Shown here: piece by piece, positions 16,067-24,129 of the stretch | Layout: each line of letters opens with the position of its first letter | Numbering within the stretch: position 1 is the first letter of the stretch | Assembly (NCBI RefSeq): GCF_003056355.1 | Contig: NZ_PYVW01000006.1 | Span: 1 to 64,000 of the forward strand | Length of the DNA: 64,000 nt | Reading direction: 5' to 3' | DNA from: Devosia naphthalenivorans | Lineage (GTDB): Bacteria; Pseudomonadota; Alphaproteobacteria; Rhizobiales; Devosiaceae | Program-made: the position numbers and the translations under genes | Notes under the pieces: generated by a model | What the model saw: the letters and a program-made list of their open reading frames with translations, nothing else | Told to the model about the DNA's origin: nothing | Databases searched by the model: none

Positions 16067-18538
16067 CTACTCCGCCGCCAGCTTCGCCTCGCCGCCAACT
16101 GCCAATTCATCCTCCGCAAAATCATCCACCTTCACTGCCCGCTCCGTCGCTTCATCGGCTGCCCGCATGATCCCCGCTTCATTCTCATTGAGCACGCCCG
16201 CCTCGACCGCATCGGCAATCGCGTCCCGGTCAAGCCGCCGCTCGATAACGCCCTTGCGCGAAGCCTTGACGAACCTTGCTTCGATTTCCTCGGCCTCGGT
16301 CACCTTGACCAGCGCGTCTTCCAGAACGCCGGTGACGTCATCGGGGTCCAACGAAACATAAACGCCGGTGGTCAGCCTGTCCCGGAACGCGCCGGGGCGC
16401 AACACCGCGCGCACGAAACGGTAATTCACCCGGTCACTGGAACGCTTGGCGTGCCGCCCCAGGGGGAAGCACAAGAACCGCATGGCATTGGCGAAGAACG
16501 GGTTCGGGAAATTGTCGAACACTTCGCCAAAGCTGCTTTCCAGCGCGGCAACACGATCCGCAAGGATGGCGTCAACCAGTTCCTTGTCCTCGGCGATCCG
16601 CCCCTCGTCCTCGAAGCGCCGCAATACGGCCGACATCATGTAGAGATCGCTCAAGATGTCGGCCATGCGGCCCGATAGCTTCTGCTTGCGTTTGAGCGCC
16701 CCGCCCAGCACCACCGTAGTCCAGTCCGCCACCAGGGCAAAATCCTGCGAATAGCGGTGCAGTTTCTGGTACCAATGTGCCATCGGCCCGTTGTTTGGCG
16801 CAGCGACAAACGCGCCATTGCTGATGCCATGCAGGAAGCTTGCCGCAATATTGCGCAACATGAACTTGGTATGCCCGCCAAACGCTACGTCGAACTGGTC
16901 CAGCCCCTCACGCTGGTTCTTGTTCTGCGCCGCCTGCACTTCCTTGAGCAGATAGGGGTGCGCCCGCAGCACGCCCTGCGCAAACGTCATCAGCGTTCGC
17001 GTCAGGATATTGGCGCCCTCCACCGTGATCGCCACCGGCAGCGCCATGTAAGCTCCGAACAGGTAATTGCCCGGTCCGTCCTGGATCGCGCGCCCGCCAT
17101 GGATATCGAACGCGTCGTCCATGCTGTCGCGCATCGCTTCAGTCGTGGTGTACTTCAGCAGCCCAGCGATCACCGCCGGCCGCTGCCCCTCGTCAACCAT
17201 GGACGCCGTCAGCCGCCGCGCCGCTTCGAACGTGTATGCGCGCTTGACCATCTCGCCCAAGGGCTCGGCCACGCCCTCCATGATGCCGACCGGAATCCCG
17301 AACTGCCGCCGCACCCGGGCATAAGCCGAAGTCGTGCGCAGCGCCTGCTTGATCGAAATGGAACCGATCGCCGGCAGCGAAATGGCGCGGCCAGTCGACA
17401 GGCACTCCATCAGCATGCGCCAGCCCTGCCCGGCATAGGCAGGTCCGCCGATCAGAAAATCCATCGGGATGAACACGTCGCGCCCACGGACCGGTCCGTT
17501 CATGAACGCCTGCCGAGCCGGGTAATGCCGCCGCCCGATCTCGACACCCGGATGATCTCGCGGCACCAGCGCGAGCGTGATCCCGATATCGGTGCCGCGA
17601 CCAAGCAGATTGTCCGGATCCTTGAGCAGGAACGCCAGGCCCACCAGCGTCGCGATCGGCGCCAGCGTGATATAGCGCTTGTCAAAGCTCAGCCGGACGC
17701 CCAGCACCTCTTCGCCGTTGTGCATGCCGCGCGTCACCACACCTATATCGCGCATCGCGCCAGCATCGGACCCTGAATGCACCCCCGTCAGCGCAAAGCA
17801 CGGCACTTCCAGTCCCCGTGCGAGGCGGGCCAGATATTTGTCCTTCTGTTCCGACGTGCCGTATTTTTCCAGCAGCTCGCCCGGCCCCAGCGAATTGGGC
17901 ACCATCACCGTAATCCCCGTCGCCACCGAGCGGCTGGCGATCTTGGAAACGATCATGGACTGCGCCTGCGCTGAAAAGCCAAGGCCGCCATGTTCCTTGC
18001 CGATCAGCATGCCAAGGAAGCCTTCGTCCTTGAGATACTGCCAGAGTTCGGGGCTGAGATCGGCGCGATTGTGCCGAATATCCCAGTCATCGATCATCGC
18101 GCAGGCTGTTTCGGTCTGCTTGTCGAGGAAAGCCTGCTCCTCCAGTGTCAGCGTCAGCGGGCGGATTGCTTCGAGCTTGCTCCAGTCCGGACGCCCCGAA
18201 AACAGCTCCGCATCCCACCCTACCGTTCCGGCATCGAGCGCTTCCTGTTCGGTCCTGCTGACGCGTGGCAGGATGGATTTGACCGCTCCATAGACCGGCC
18301 GCATCAGCACCGGCTTGCGCACCGCCTCGATGCTGAGCAGCAGGAGGATCGCGCCCGGCAGCAGCGCCATGATCCATCCAAAAGCATCGGTGGCAATGGC
18401 GAAACCGGCCTCGTTCGTCCCCATCCGCGACAAGGCGCCAATCACCAGCACCACCGTGCCCCACTCGCGCAAGGAGGATTCCCGCATCGCCAGCACGGCA
18501 AAGGCCACCAGCGCGATAATCAGCAAAGCAAGCGTCAA
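16067..18538 (-). CDS. fadE: Acyl-CoA dehydrogenase (FadE type, membrane-anchored)
   Basis: With the TTG start at 18538 the protein has 823 residues, close to E. coli FadE (814). GGAGGG lies 6 bp before this TTG, an excellent ribosome binding site, whereas the open frame's earlier TTG at 18586 has none. Two hydrophobic N-terminal segments (ALLIIALVAFAVLAM and FGWIMALLPGAILLLLSI) precede the dehydrogenase domain: EGFLGMLIGKEHGGLGFS, then CFALTGVHSGSDAGAMRD, and CLSTGRAISLPAIG. It catalyses the first, FAD-dependent step of beta-oxidation at the membrane. First gene of the minus-strand fad unit. Confidence 0.92.
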   Translation of the reverse strand: MTLALLIIALVAFAVLAMRESSLREWGTVVLVIGALSRMGTNEAGFAIATDAFGWIMALLPGAILLLLSIEAVRKPVLMRPVYGAVKSILPRVSRTEQEALDAGTVGWDAELFSGRPDWSKLEAIRPLTLTLEEQAFLDKQTETACAMIDDWDIRHNRADLSPELWQYLKDEGFLGMLIGKEHGGLGFSAQAQSMIVSKIASRSVATGITVMVPNSLGPGELLEKYGTSEQKDKYLARLARGLEVPCFALTGVHSGSDAGAMRDIGVVTRGMHNGEEVLGVRLSFDKRYITLAPIATLVGLAFLLKDPDNLLGRGTDIGITLALVPRDHPGVEIGRRHYPARQAFMNGPVRGRDVFIPMDFLIGGPAYAGQGWRMLMECLSTGRAISLPAIGSISIKQALRTTSAYARVRRQFGIPVGIMEGVAEPLGEMVKRAYTFEAARRLTASMVDEGQRPAVIAGLLKYTTTEAMRDSMDDAFDIHGGRAIQDGPGNYLFGAYMALPVAITVEGANILTRTLMTFAQGVLRAHPYLLKEVQAAQNKNQREGLDQFDVAFGGHTKFMLRNIAASFLHGISNGAFVAAPNNGPMAHWYQKLHRYSQDFALVADWTTVVLGGALKRKQKLSGRMADILSDLYMMSAVLRRFEDEGRIAEDKELVDAILADRVAALESSFGEVFDNFPNPFFANAMRFLCFPLGRHAKRSSDRVNYRFVRAVLRPGAFRDRLTTGVYVSLDPDDVTGVLEDALVKVTEAEEIEARFVKASRKGVIERRLDRDAIADAVEAGVLNENEAGIMRAADEATERAVKVDDFAEDELAVGGEAKLAAE

Positions 18539-18643
18539 GGTATGCCCTCCAAATCGCCCCGCCCGAAGCGGAACGTAATCCTGCAACAGAACTGGCCAAC
18601 CGCCAAATCGTTCAGCCGGTCACGCAGCCCTTAAGTCAAAACT

Positions 18644-18671
18644 AGTCTAACGCGCTTTACGTAAACGTCAA
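18644..18671 (-). promoter_or_regulatory. fadE promoter with overlapping MerR/LiuR-like operator
   Basis: On the minus strand TTGACG (18671-18666) and TAGACT (18649-18644) are 16 bp apart. The box TTTACGTAAACGTCAA at 18656-18671 covers the -35 and part of the spacer. The predicted start is near 18637, giving a leader of about 100 nt before the TTG of fadE. Confidence 0.65.
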
Positions 18672-18710
18672 CCAACCACCCCTTACGTTCACTACCAAGA
18701 ACGCAATTAA

Positions 18711-18760
18711 CTCCCTCCCCCTTGCGAGGAGGGATCAAGGGTGGGGGGTCGATCCCTCCC
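18711..18760. repeat. Family C repeat
   Basis: CCTCCCCCTTGCGAGGAGGG, then ATCAAGGGTGGGGGG, lies between the fadE and fadD promoters. It keeps them about 130 bp apart. Confidence 0.75.
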
Positions 18761-18799
18761 TCAAAGTCAGTGAATGCTCCCCAATTCCACGGCACCCGT

Positions 18800-18828
18800 T
18801 TGACGCTAACGTAAAGCCATGGGATAAT
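18800..18828 (+). promoter_or_regulatory. fadD promoter with overlapping MerR/LiuR-like operator
   Basis: TTGACG at 18800-18805 and GATAAT at 18823-18828 are 17 bp apart, a near-consensus sigma-70 promoter. The box TTGACGCTAACGTAAA (18800-18815) covers the -35 and the upstream half of the spacer. A MerR-type protein bound there would act on this promoter directly. Confidence 0.7.
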
Positions 18829-18876
18829 TCCCCAAGGGCAAAGCCCATGCGCATCAATGCCGCCGGAGGAACACAA

Positions 18877-20589
18877 ATGGAAACAACGATCGAGACTGCG
18901 CCCCTGCGCCCTTGGATCGCCAGCTACCCCGACGGCATCAAATGGGATGTGGAGCTCGATATCCGGCCGGTCCACGAACAGGTGCTGGCCGCCTGCGCCA
19001 GAAACCCCTTCGCGCCCGCCCTGGATTTCCTGGGCGGCACCACCAGCTTCGGCGACCTTGCCAAAAAGATTATCGCCTTTGCCGGCGCCCTGCAGCAGCA
19101 GTTCGGTGTTACCAAAGGTACGCGCGTTGCTCTGATGCTACCCAACACGCCTTTTTACCCCATTGCCTATTACGGCGTGCTACGGGCCGGAGGCGTCGTG
19201 GTCGCCTGCAATCCGCTCTATACCGTCCATGAGCTCAGCCACATCATCGAGAACGCCGGCGCCGATGTGCTGGTGACCCTCGATCTGCAGCAGATCTTTG
19301 AAAAGGCCGAAAAACTGGTCCAGGCCGGGCACGTCAAATCGCTCGTCGTCTGCCACTTCCCGGACGCCCTGCCGTTTCCCAAGAGCCTGCTTTTCTCTCT
19401 CGCCAAGCGCAAGGATCTGGCCCACCCCAAGCGCTCGCCAATCGCCGACCGCATCACCTTTTTCCACGACATGATCGCCCGCAACGAAACGCCGGGCGCT
19501 GTGGTGATCGATTCCCGCAACGACATTGCCGTCCAGCAATATACCGGCGGCACCACCGGCATTCCCAAGGGCGCACTGCTCACCCACGCCAATATCTCGG
19601 CCAATATGAGCCAGATCGACAAATGGGGCCTGGGGCTGTTCTATCCGCCCAGCAAGGTCGTGGCCGTGCTTCCCTTCTTTCATATCTTCGCGATGACTGT
19701 CTGCATGAACGTGCCGCTCTGCAACGGCACCCAGGTGGTCATGCTGCCCCGCTTCGAGCTCAAGGCGCTGCTCAACCTGCTTGCCCGGACCCGCGCCAAT
19801 ATTCTTCCCGCCGTTCCCACCCTGCTAAACGCCATCGCCCGCGCCAGCACAGCCACGCCCGAAAAGCTGGCGGGCCTTGAAGTCGCCATCTCCGGCGGCG
19901 CCGCTCTGCCCGACGAAGTGCGCGCTTCCTTCGCCAAAAAGTCCAAGGCACTACTAGCCGAAGGCTATGGTCTCACCGAAGCCTCCCCCGTTGTCTGCTG
20001 CGCCGCCCTGCGCGTGCCGTCAAAACCCATGTCCATCGGCATGCCCCTGCCTGGCACCGATATCCGTTTCGTCGACATTGATACGGGCCAACCCGTTGGT
20101 ATCGGGCGGGATGGCGAGTTGCAGGTCAAGGGCGCCCAGGTCATGTCGGGCTACGCTAACAACACCGAGGAAAGCGAAAAAGCCTTCATGGACGGCTGGC
20201 TGCGCACTGGGGATGTCGGCCACATGGATGACGATGGCTACGTCTTCCTCGTCGACCGCATCAAGGACCTCATCATCTGCTCGGGCTTCAACGTTTATCC
20301 CCGCACCATCGAGGAAGCGCTGATGACTCACGAGGCGGTCGAGGAAACCAACGTGATCGGCGTCTCCGACCAATACCGCGGCGAGGCGCCGGTTGCGTTC
20401 GTCAAGCTCAAGCCGGGCCAGACTGTTTCCGAACACGATCTCAAGCACTATCTGGCCGAACGCCTCAACAAGATCGAGATGCCCAAGGAAATCATCTTCA
20501 AGGACGCCCTTCCCAAGACGCTCATCGGCAAGCTCAGCAAAAAGGAGCTGCGCGAGGAGTACGCCCAAACGCGGGGCGACCATCCATGA
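18877..20589 (+). CDS. fadD: Long-chain fatty acid-CoA ligase
   Basis: A 570-residue ANL-superfamily enzyme. The ATP/AMP signature YTGGTTGIPKGALLTH is near residue 220, the A5 motif EGYGLTEASPVV near 365, the A8 motif GWLRTGDVGHMDDDGYVFLVDRIKD near 445 (hinge) and the C-terminal catalytic lysine region PKTLIGKLSKKELR at the end. The length matches FadD. ATG 18877 is preserved by GGAGGA 6 bp upstream, unlike the earlier in-frame ATG at 18847. It activates fatty acids to acyl-CoA for FadE/J/I. It overlaps the merR gene by 4 bp. Confidence 0.93.
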   Translation: METTIETAPLRPWIASYPDGIKWDVELDIRPVHEQVLAACARNPFAPALDFLGGTTSFGDLAKKIIAFAGALQQQFGVTKGTRVALMLPNTPFYPIAYYGVLRAGGVVVACNPLYTVHELSHIIENAGADVLVTLDLQQIFEKAEKLVQAGHVKSLVVCHFPDALPFPKSLLFSLAKRKDLAHPKRSPIADRITFFHDMIARNETPGAVVIDSRNDIAVQQYTGGTTGIPKGALLTHANISANMSQIDKWGLGLFYPPSKVVAVLPFFHIFAMTVCMNVPLCNGTQVVMLPRFELKALLNLLARTRANILPAVPTLLNAIARASTATPEKLAGLEVAISGGAALPDEVRASFAKKSKALLAEGYGLTEASPVVCCAALRVPSKPMSIGMPLPGTDIRFVDIDTGQPVGIGRDGELQVKGAQVMSGYANNTEESEKAFMDGWLRTGDVGHMDDDGYVFLVDRIKDLIICSGFNVYPRTIEEALMTHEAVEETNVIGVSDQYRGEAPVAFVKLKPGQTVSEHDLKHYLAERLNKIEMPKEIIFKDALPKTLIGKLSKKELREEYAQTRGDHP

Positions 20590-20978
20590 CCCGTCCCGAA
20601 ACCGACAATCGCGATCTCTTCGCTATCGCCGATCTCGCCAAGGAGTTCGGCATTTCCACGCGTGCCATCCGCTTCTACGAGGCCAAGGGCCTGCTCTCGC
20701 CCGAACGCGTCGGCGCCACCCGCATCTTCCGCCGCCGTGACCGCGCCCGGCTGATCCTGATCCTGCGCGGCAAGCGCCTGGGCTTTTCCCTGCGCGATAT
20801 TTCCGATTACCTCAGCCTCTACGACGCCAATCGAAGCGAGCAGGTGAACCTGCTGATCGACAAGGTCGACGAACGCCTCGCCTCGCTGGAAGGCCAGCTG
20901 TTGGACCTCCAAACTACCATCGCCGAGCTACGCGAAATCCGAAAACTCGCTGACCACGGCCTGGAAAAGGCAAGCTAG
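20586..20978 (+). CDS. MerR-family regulator (LiuR-like), likely controller of the fad genes
   Basis: 130 residues. An N-terminal MerR winged helix-turn-helix (FAIADLAKEFGISTRAIRFY, then EAKGLLSPER) leads to a second wing with RRRDRARLILILRGKRLGFS. A long coiled-coil dimerisation helix (LIDKVDERLASLEGQLLDLQ) follows. There is no metal-binding cysteine pair, so the effector is probably organic, perhaps an acyl-CoA. It overlaps fadD by 4 bp. Box pairs of the LiuR type (TTTACGTNAACGTCAA) overlap both divergent fad promoters. The LiuR relation is from family knowledge; the fad target is inferred from position. Confidence 0.85.
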   Translation: MTRPETDNRDLFAIADLAKEFGISTRAIRFYEAKGLLSPERVGATRIFRRRDRARLILILRGKRLGFSLRDISDYLSLYDANRSEQVNLLIDKVDERLASLEGQLLDLQTTIAELREIRKLADHGLEKAS

Positions 20979-20998
20979 CCCTTTCCTGCTCCCCAAAC

Positions 20999-21030
20999 GT
21001 CACCCTCGGGCTCGACCCGAGGGCTCTATA
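20999..21030. repeat. Family D-type palindrome
   Basis: CCCTCGGGCTCGACCCGAGGG is a short palindrome between the convergent merR and UVR-motif genes. It may also end both transcripts, though no T-run follows. Confidence 0.6.
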
Positions 21031-21034
21031 CTTC

Positions 21035-21325
21035 CTACCGCCCACCCCGCGGCTTGACGTTCTTCGTCATCAAATCCGGCTTCTTGGGTTTTACCCAACC
21101 CTTGGGCGGCTGACGCACCGGCACCTGCGTTCCCAGCCCCATAGCCCCCGGCGGCGGCTGTCCAACCGTGACGCTATCGGGGTCACCCTCCCCCGGCACT
21201 TCCCCCTTGAGCCGCGCGATCTCGTTGCGCAACGCCCCCGCTTTCTCGAAGTCCATAGCCTCCGCCGCCGCTTGCATCTGCTCGGTCAGCGCCACCAGCT
21301 TCTCATGAATACTGCGCGACGACAT
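21035..21325 (-). CDS. Stand-alone UvrB/UvrC-motif protein
   Basis: 96 residues. The N-terminal 42 residues form a UVR motif (EKLVALTEQMQAAAEAMDFE, then KAGALRNEIARLKGE), the helical hairpin that UvrB and UvrC use to bind each other. A long, low-complexity, proline- and lysine-rich tail (VKPKKPDLMTKNVKPRGGR) follows. No nuclease or helicase domain is present. It is annotated as a UvrB/UvrC motif-containing protein in other alphaproteobacteria by my recollection. Its role is unknown. It might bind UvrC or act elsewhere. It lies next to a DNA ligase/exonuclease pair. Confidence 0.8.
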   Translation of the reverse strand: MSSRSIHEKLVALTEQMQAAAEAMDFEKAGALRNEIARLKGEVPGEGDPDSVTVGQPPPGAMGLGTQVPVRQPPKGWVKPKKPDLMTKNVKPRGGR

Positions 21326-21351
21326 CGCTCTGAACTCCTCCCATCCACGAC

Positions 21352-21379
21352 GTTATCCCGGCGCAGGCCGGGATCCATC
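21352..21379. repeat. Short palindrome before the UVR-motif gene
   Basis: TATCCCGGCGCAGGCCGGGAT is a near-perfect inverted repeat in the 80-bp gap between the UVR-motif gene and the ligase gene. Confidence 0.5.
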
Positions 21380-21406
21380 CTGAGATTTCTAAACGCACTC
21401 GACACA

Positions 21407-22984
21407 CTAGGAGGCAGCCACAAAAACCGCCATATCCTCCAGCGTCCCCGCCTCGCTCGCCGGTTTGTCCCACCGGATCCGATTAATCCGCGGAAACCGC
21501 AACGCTACCCCCGACTTATGCCGCGCACTCTCCTGCGCCGAGTCGAACGCCACCTCGAACACCAGTTCCTTCTTCACCTCGCGCACCGGCCCAAATGCCT
21601 GGATCGTGTTCGCCCTTATCCACTTGTCGAGCATTTTCAGCTCCTCATCGGTAAATCCGAAATAGGCTTTCCCAATCGGCACGATCTCGTTCCCCTTCCA
21701 CACGCCAAAGGTGTAGTCCGAATAAAACGAGCTTCGCTTGCCATGCCCGCGCTGGGCATACATCAGCACCGCATCCACCACATTGGGGTCGCGTTTCCAC
21801 TTGAACCAATATCCCTTGAGCCGCCCCGGCACATAAGGGGAGGTGCGAAGCTTCAGCATCACGCCTTCATGGCCGTGGCTTTCCGCCCCCTCGCGCCGCT
21901 GCTGGGCCAAATCCTCCCAACCGCCGAACGGCAGGATGGGTGAAATATCCAGCCGTGTCTGTGGATTGGCCGCGAGCCACGCCTCCAGCCGCTTGCGCCG
22001 CTCCGTCCATGGCAGCGTGCGGATGTCCTCGCGCCCATCAAACAGCATGTCGTAAACCCGGATAAAGGCCGGGCTGTCCTTGAGGTGCTTGGTCGAAGCG
22101 ACCTTCTTGTTCAGCCGCTGCTGCAAATCGTTGAAGCTGGCGGCCTCGAAATTCTTGCCCACCAGCAATTCCCCATCGAGCACGGCTTGGCCGTGCACAT
22201 TCTCCACGATATCGGGAAACGCATTGGCGATATCATCGCCCGTCCGCGAGAACAGCGACGCCGTGCCCTCGCCCAGCACCAGTTGCACGCGAATGCCGTC
22301 CCACTTCCACTCGGCCGAGAAATCCTTCGGGTCAAGCTTGCCCAGATCCTTCTCCTCGTTGATTGGATTGCTCAGCATCAGCGGATGAAACCGCGCCGCG
22401 TGATCGATATCGGGCCGCTCCGCCTTGCCATCGAGCCAGGCAAAGAGATCCAGATACGGCACACGCAAGCCGTGCCACACCTCCTCGATCTCCTGCAGAT
22501 CCTTGCCGCTCATCTCCGCCAGCGCCGTCTTGGCCAGCCGAGCCGAAACCCCGATTCGCAGCGCCCCCGTCGCTAGCTTCACCAGCGCCCAGCGCTCATT
22601 GATCTCCGCCCGCGTCAGCAGCGCCGCAATCAGCTTGGGCAGATCGCTTTTTGACGTGGTGTTGAACAGCTCGATCAAATCCGTCAGCGACGGCAGATCG
22701 CCCGTTTCCCCATGATGCGGCCAGATCAACGCGATCGTCTCGCCCAGATCCCCCACATAATCATAGCTCATGGCAAACAGCGTCTCGTCCACCTCGCGCA
22801 GCACTGTTTCCCGCAACAGCGCCGGCTTGACGTTGCGAAAGGTCAGCGCCCCCGTCAGCACCGCCAGCGCATAGCCCCGGTCCGGGTCCGGCGTCTCGCG
22901 AAAATACTGCGTCAGCGCCGCGAGCTTGCGGTTGCGCGATGGCGTCAGTGCCAGCAGTTCCAGCAATTGGGCAAAGCGCTTCAT
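21407..22984 (-). CDS. ATP-dependent DNA ligase (exonuclease-associated type)
   Basis: A 525-residue ligase beginning MKRFAQLLELLALTPSRNRK. It has an N-terminal all-helical DNA-binding domain, then the nucleotidyltransferase motif EWKWDGIRVQLV with the adenylated lysine near residue 227. DGELLVG (motif III) and HEGVMLKLRTSPYVPGRLKG (motif IV/V area) follow, and a C-terminal OB-fold ends in PRINRIRWDKPA. The long upstream frame to 23263 is a shadow of the exonuclease gene. It seals nicks using ATP, as a supplement to the housekeeping NAD ligase. It overlaps the exonuclease gene by 4 bp. Confidence 0.92.
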   Translation of the reverse strand: MKRFAQLLELLALTPSRNRKLAALTQYFRETPDPDRGYALAVLTGALTFRNVKPALLRETVLREVDETLFAMSYDYVGDLGETIALIWPHHGETGDLPSLTDLIELFNTTSKSDLPKLIAALLTRAEINERWALVKLATGALRIGVSARLAKTALAEMSGKDLQEIEEVWHGLRVPYLDLFAWLDGKAERPDIDHAARFHPLMLSNPINEEKDLGKLDPKDFSAEWKWDGIRVQLVLGEGTASLFSRTGDDIANAFPDIVENVHGQAVLDGELLVGKNFEAASFNDLQQRLNKKVASTKHLKDSPAFIRVYDMLFDGREDIRTLPWTERRKRLEAWLAANPQTRLDISPILPFGGWEDLAQQRREGAESHGHEGVMLKLRTSPYVPGRLKGYWFKWKRDPNVVDAVLMYAQRGHGKRSSFYSDYTFGVWKGNEIVPIGKAYFGFTDEELKMLDKWIRANTIQAFGPVREVKKELVFEVAFDSAQESARHKSGVALRFPRINRIRWDKPASEAGTLEDMAVFVAAS

Positions 22985-23985
22985 TCCACGCCCTCCCCGC
23001 CATCGTCCTCGAAACCCTGGATATTGAGCGGCTCCGCATCCAATCCTTGCGTGCGACACCAATAAACCAGCGCATCCTCGCGCCCATGCGTCACCCACAC
23101 GGTTTCGGCCTTGGTGTCGCCGATGGTCTGCAGCAATTCGCCCCAGTCGCAATGGTCCGAAATCACCAGCGGCAATTCCACCAGCGCCTGCCGCGCCCGC
23201 TGCTTGACGCTCATCCAGCCCGACGCCTGGCACACCACCGGATCGGGAAACCGCCGGCTCCACCGGTCGCGGATCGCCGAAGGCGGCGCGATGACGATCT
23301 GCCCCGCCATCTCAGCCTTCACCATTCCGGTCGCCGGCCGCAGATCTCCCAGATCCACACCAAGCTCCTGATACAACTCGCACAGCCGGATCATCGCCCC
23401 ATGCAGATAGATCGGCCGCTCCCACCCCGCATCGCGCAACAGCCCGATCACCCGCTGCGCCTTGCCCAGCGCATAAGCGCCCACCAGATGCGAGCGCTCC
23501 GGATTATCCGCCGCCGATTTCAGCAACCGCCGGATTTCCAGCTGCGGATGGGGATGCTGGAACACCGGCAACCCAAACGTTGCCTCGGTCACCAGCAGAT
23601 CACATTCCACCAGCTCGAATGGCTGCGACGTCCGGTCCGCCAACCGCTTGTAATCCCCCGACACCACCACCCGCTGCCCGCGATGCTCAATCAGCACCTG
23701 CGCCGACCCTAGCACATGGCCAGCCGGAAAAAACGTTATGGTCACATCATCAATGGGCAGCGGCACCCCAAATCCCAGCGCCTGGAATTGCCCCGCACAA
23801 TCCTCCCCATACCGCGTCTTCATGATCGCGATGGTGTCCGGCGTCGCCAGCACCGCCCCATGCCCGCTCCGAGCATGATCCGCATGCCCATGCGTAATAA
23901 TCGCCCGCTCCCGCGGCACGCTCGGATCAATGAAGGCGTCTATCGCCTTGATATGCAGGTGCCGGTCGAGGATTTGAGCTGTCAT
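22981..23985 (-). CDS. Ligase-associated DNA exonuclease (metallo-beta-lactamase fold)
   Basis: 334 residues of the MBL/beta-CASP type. The metal-binding THGHADHA (H32, H34, D36, H37) is followed by FFPAGHVLGSAQ and VVVSGDYKR, and VISDHCDWGEL then VTHGRED in the C-terminal half. Together with the downstream ATP-dependent ligase it forms part of the known ligase-associated DNA-processing set, which often also carries a DEXH helicase and a metallophosphoesterase. Neither partner is next to this pair. It is likely to process DNA ends before sealing. The stop overlaps the ligase ATG. Confidence 0.9.
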   Translation of the reverse strand: MTAQILDRHLHIKAIDAFIDPSVPRERAIITHGHADHARSGHGAVLATPDTIAIMKTRYGEDCAGQFQALGFGVPLPIDDVTITFFPAGHVLGSAQVLIEHRGQRVVVSGDYKRLADRTSQPFELVECDLLVTEATFGLPVFQHPHPQLEIRRLLKSAADNPERSHLVGAYALGKAQRVIGLLRDAGWERPIYLHGAMIRLCELYQELGVDLGDLRPATGMVKAEMAGQIVIAPPSAIRDRWSRRFPDPVVCQASGWMSVKQRARQALVELPLVISDHCDWGELLQTIGDTKAETVWVTHGREDALVYWCRTQGLDAEPLNIQGFEDDGGEGVE

Positions 23986-24032
23986 GAAGCGGTAACGCTG
24001 GCGCTTGGAAACTGGTTCAGAGTCTCAGCAGC

Positions 24033-24115
24033 CCTCATGGTGAGCTTGTCGAACCACGAGGGCGTGCCCACATCGTGCCACAACCTCGTCCTTCGACAAG
24101 CTCAGGATGAGGTCT
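24033..24115. repeat. Family B palindromic repeat
   Basis: CCTCATGGTGAGCTTGTCGA pairs with TCGACAAGCTCAGGATGAGG across a loop of about 40 bases. It lies in the gap between the exonuclease gene and the protease gene. Confidence 0.85.
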
Positions 24116-24129
24116 ACTGAAATGCTCCC

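Larger units (their letters stand above)
18539..18876. other. Divergent fadE/fadD regulatory region
   Basis: This gene-free stretch holds two outward-facing promoters, each overlapped by a MerR/LiuR-like box, and a family C repeat between them (18711-18760). Confidence 0.75.

Noticed and set aside
14648..16678. A 676-codon plus-strand frame opposite fadJ and fadE
   Set aside because: Arg-, Pro- and His-rich low-complexity translation typical of the antisense of GC-rich genes; no family signal.
22985..23263. Longer start for the DNA ligase
   Set aside because: The extension is the shadow of the exonuclease gene; the ligase family start is at 22984.
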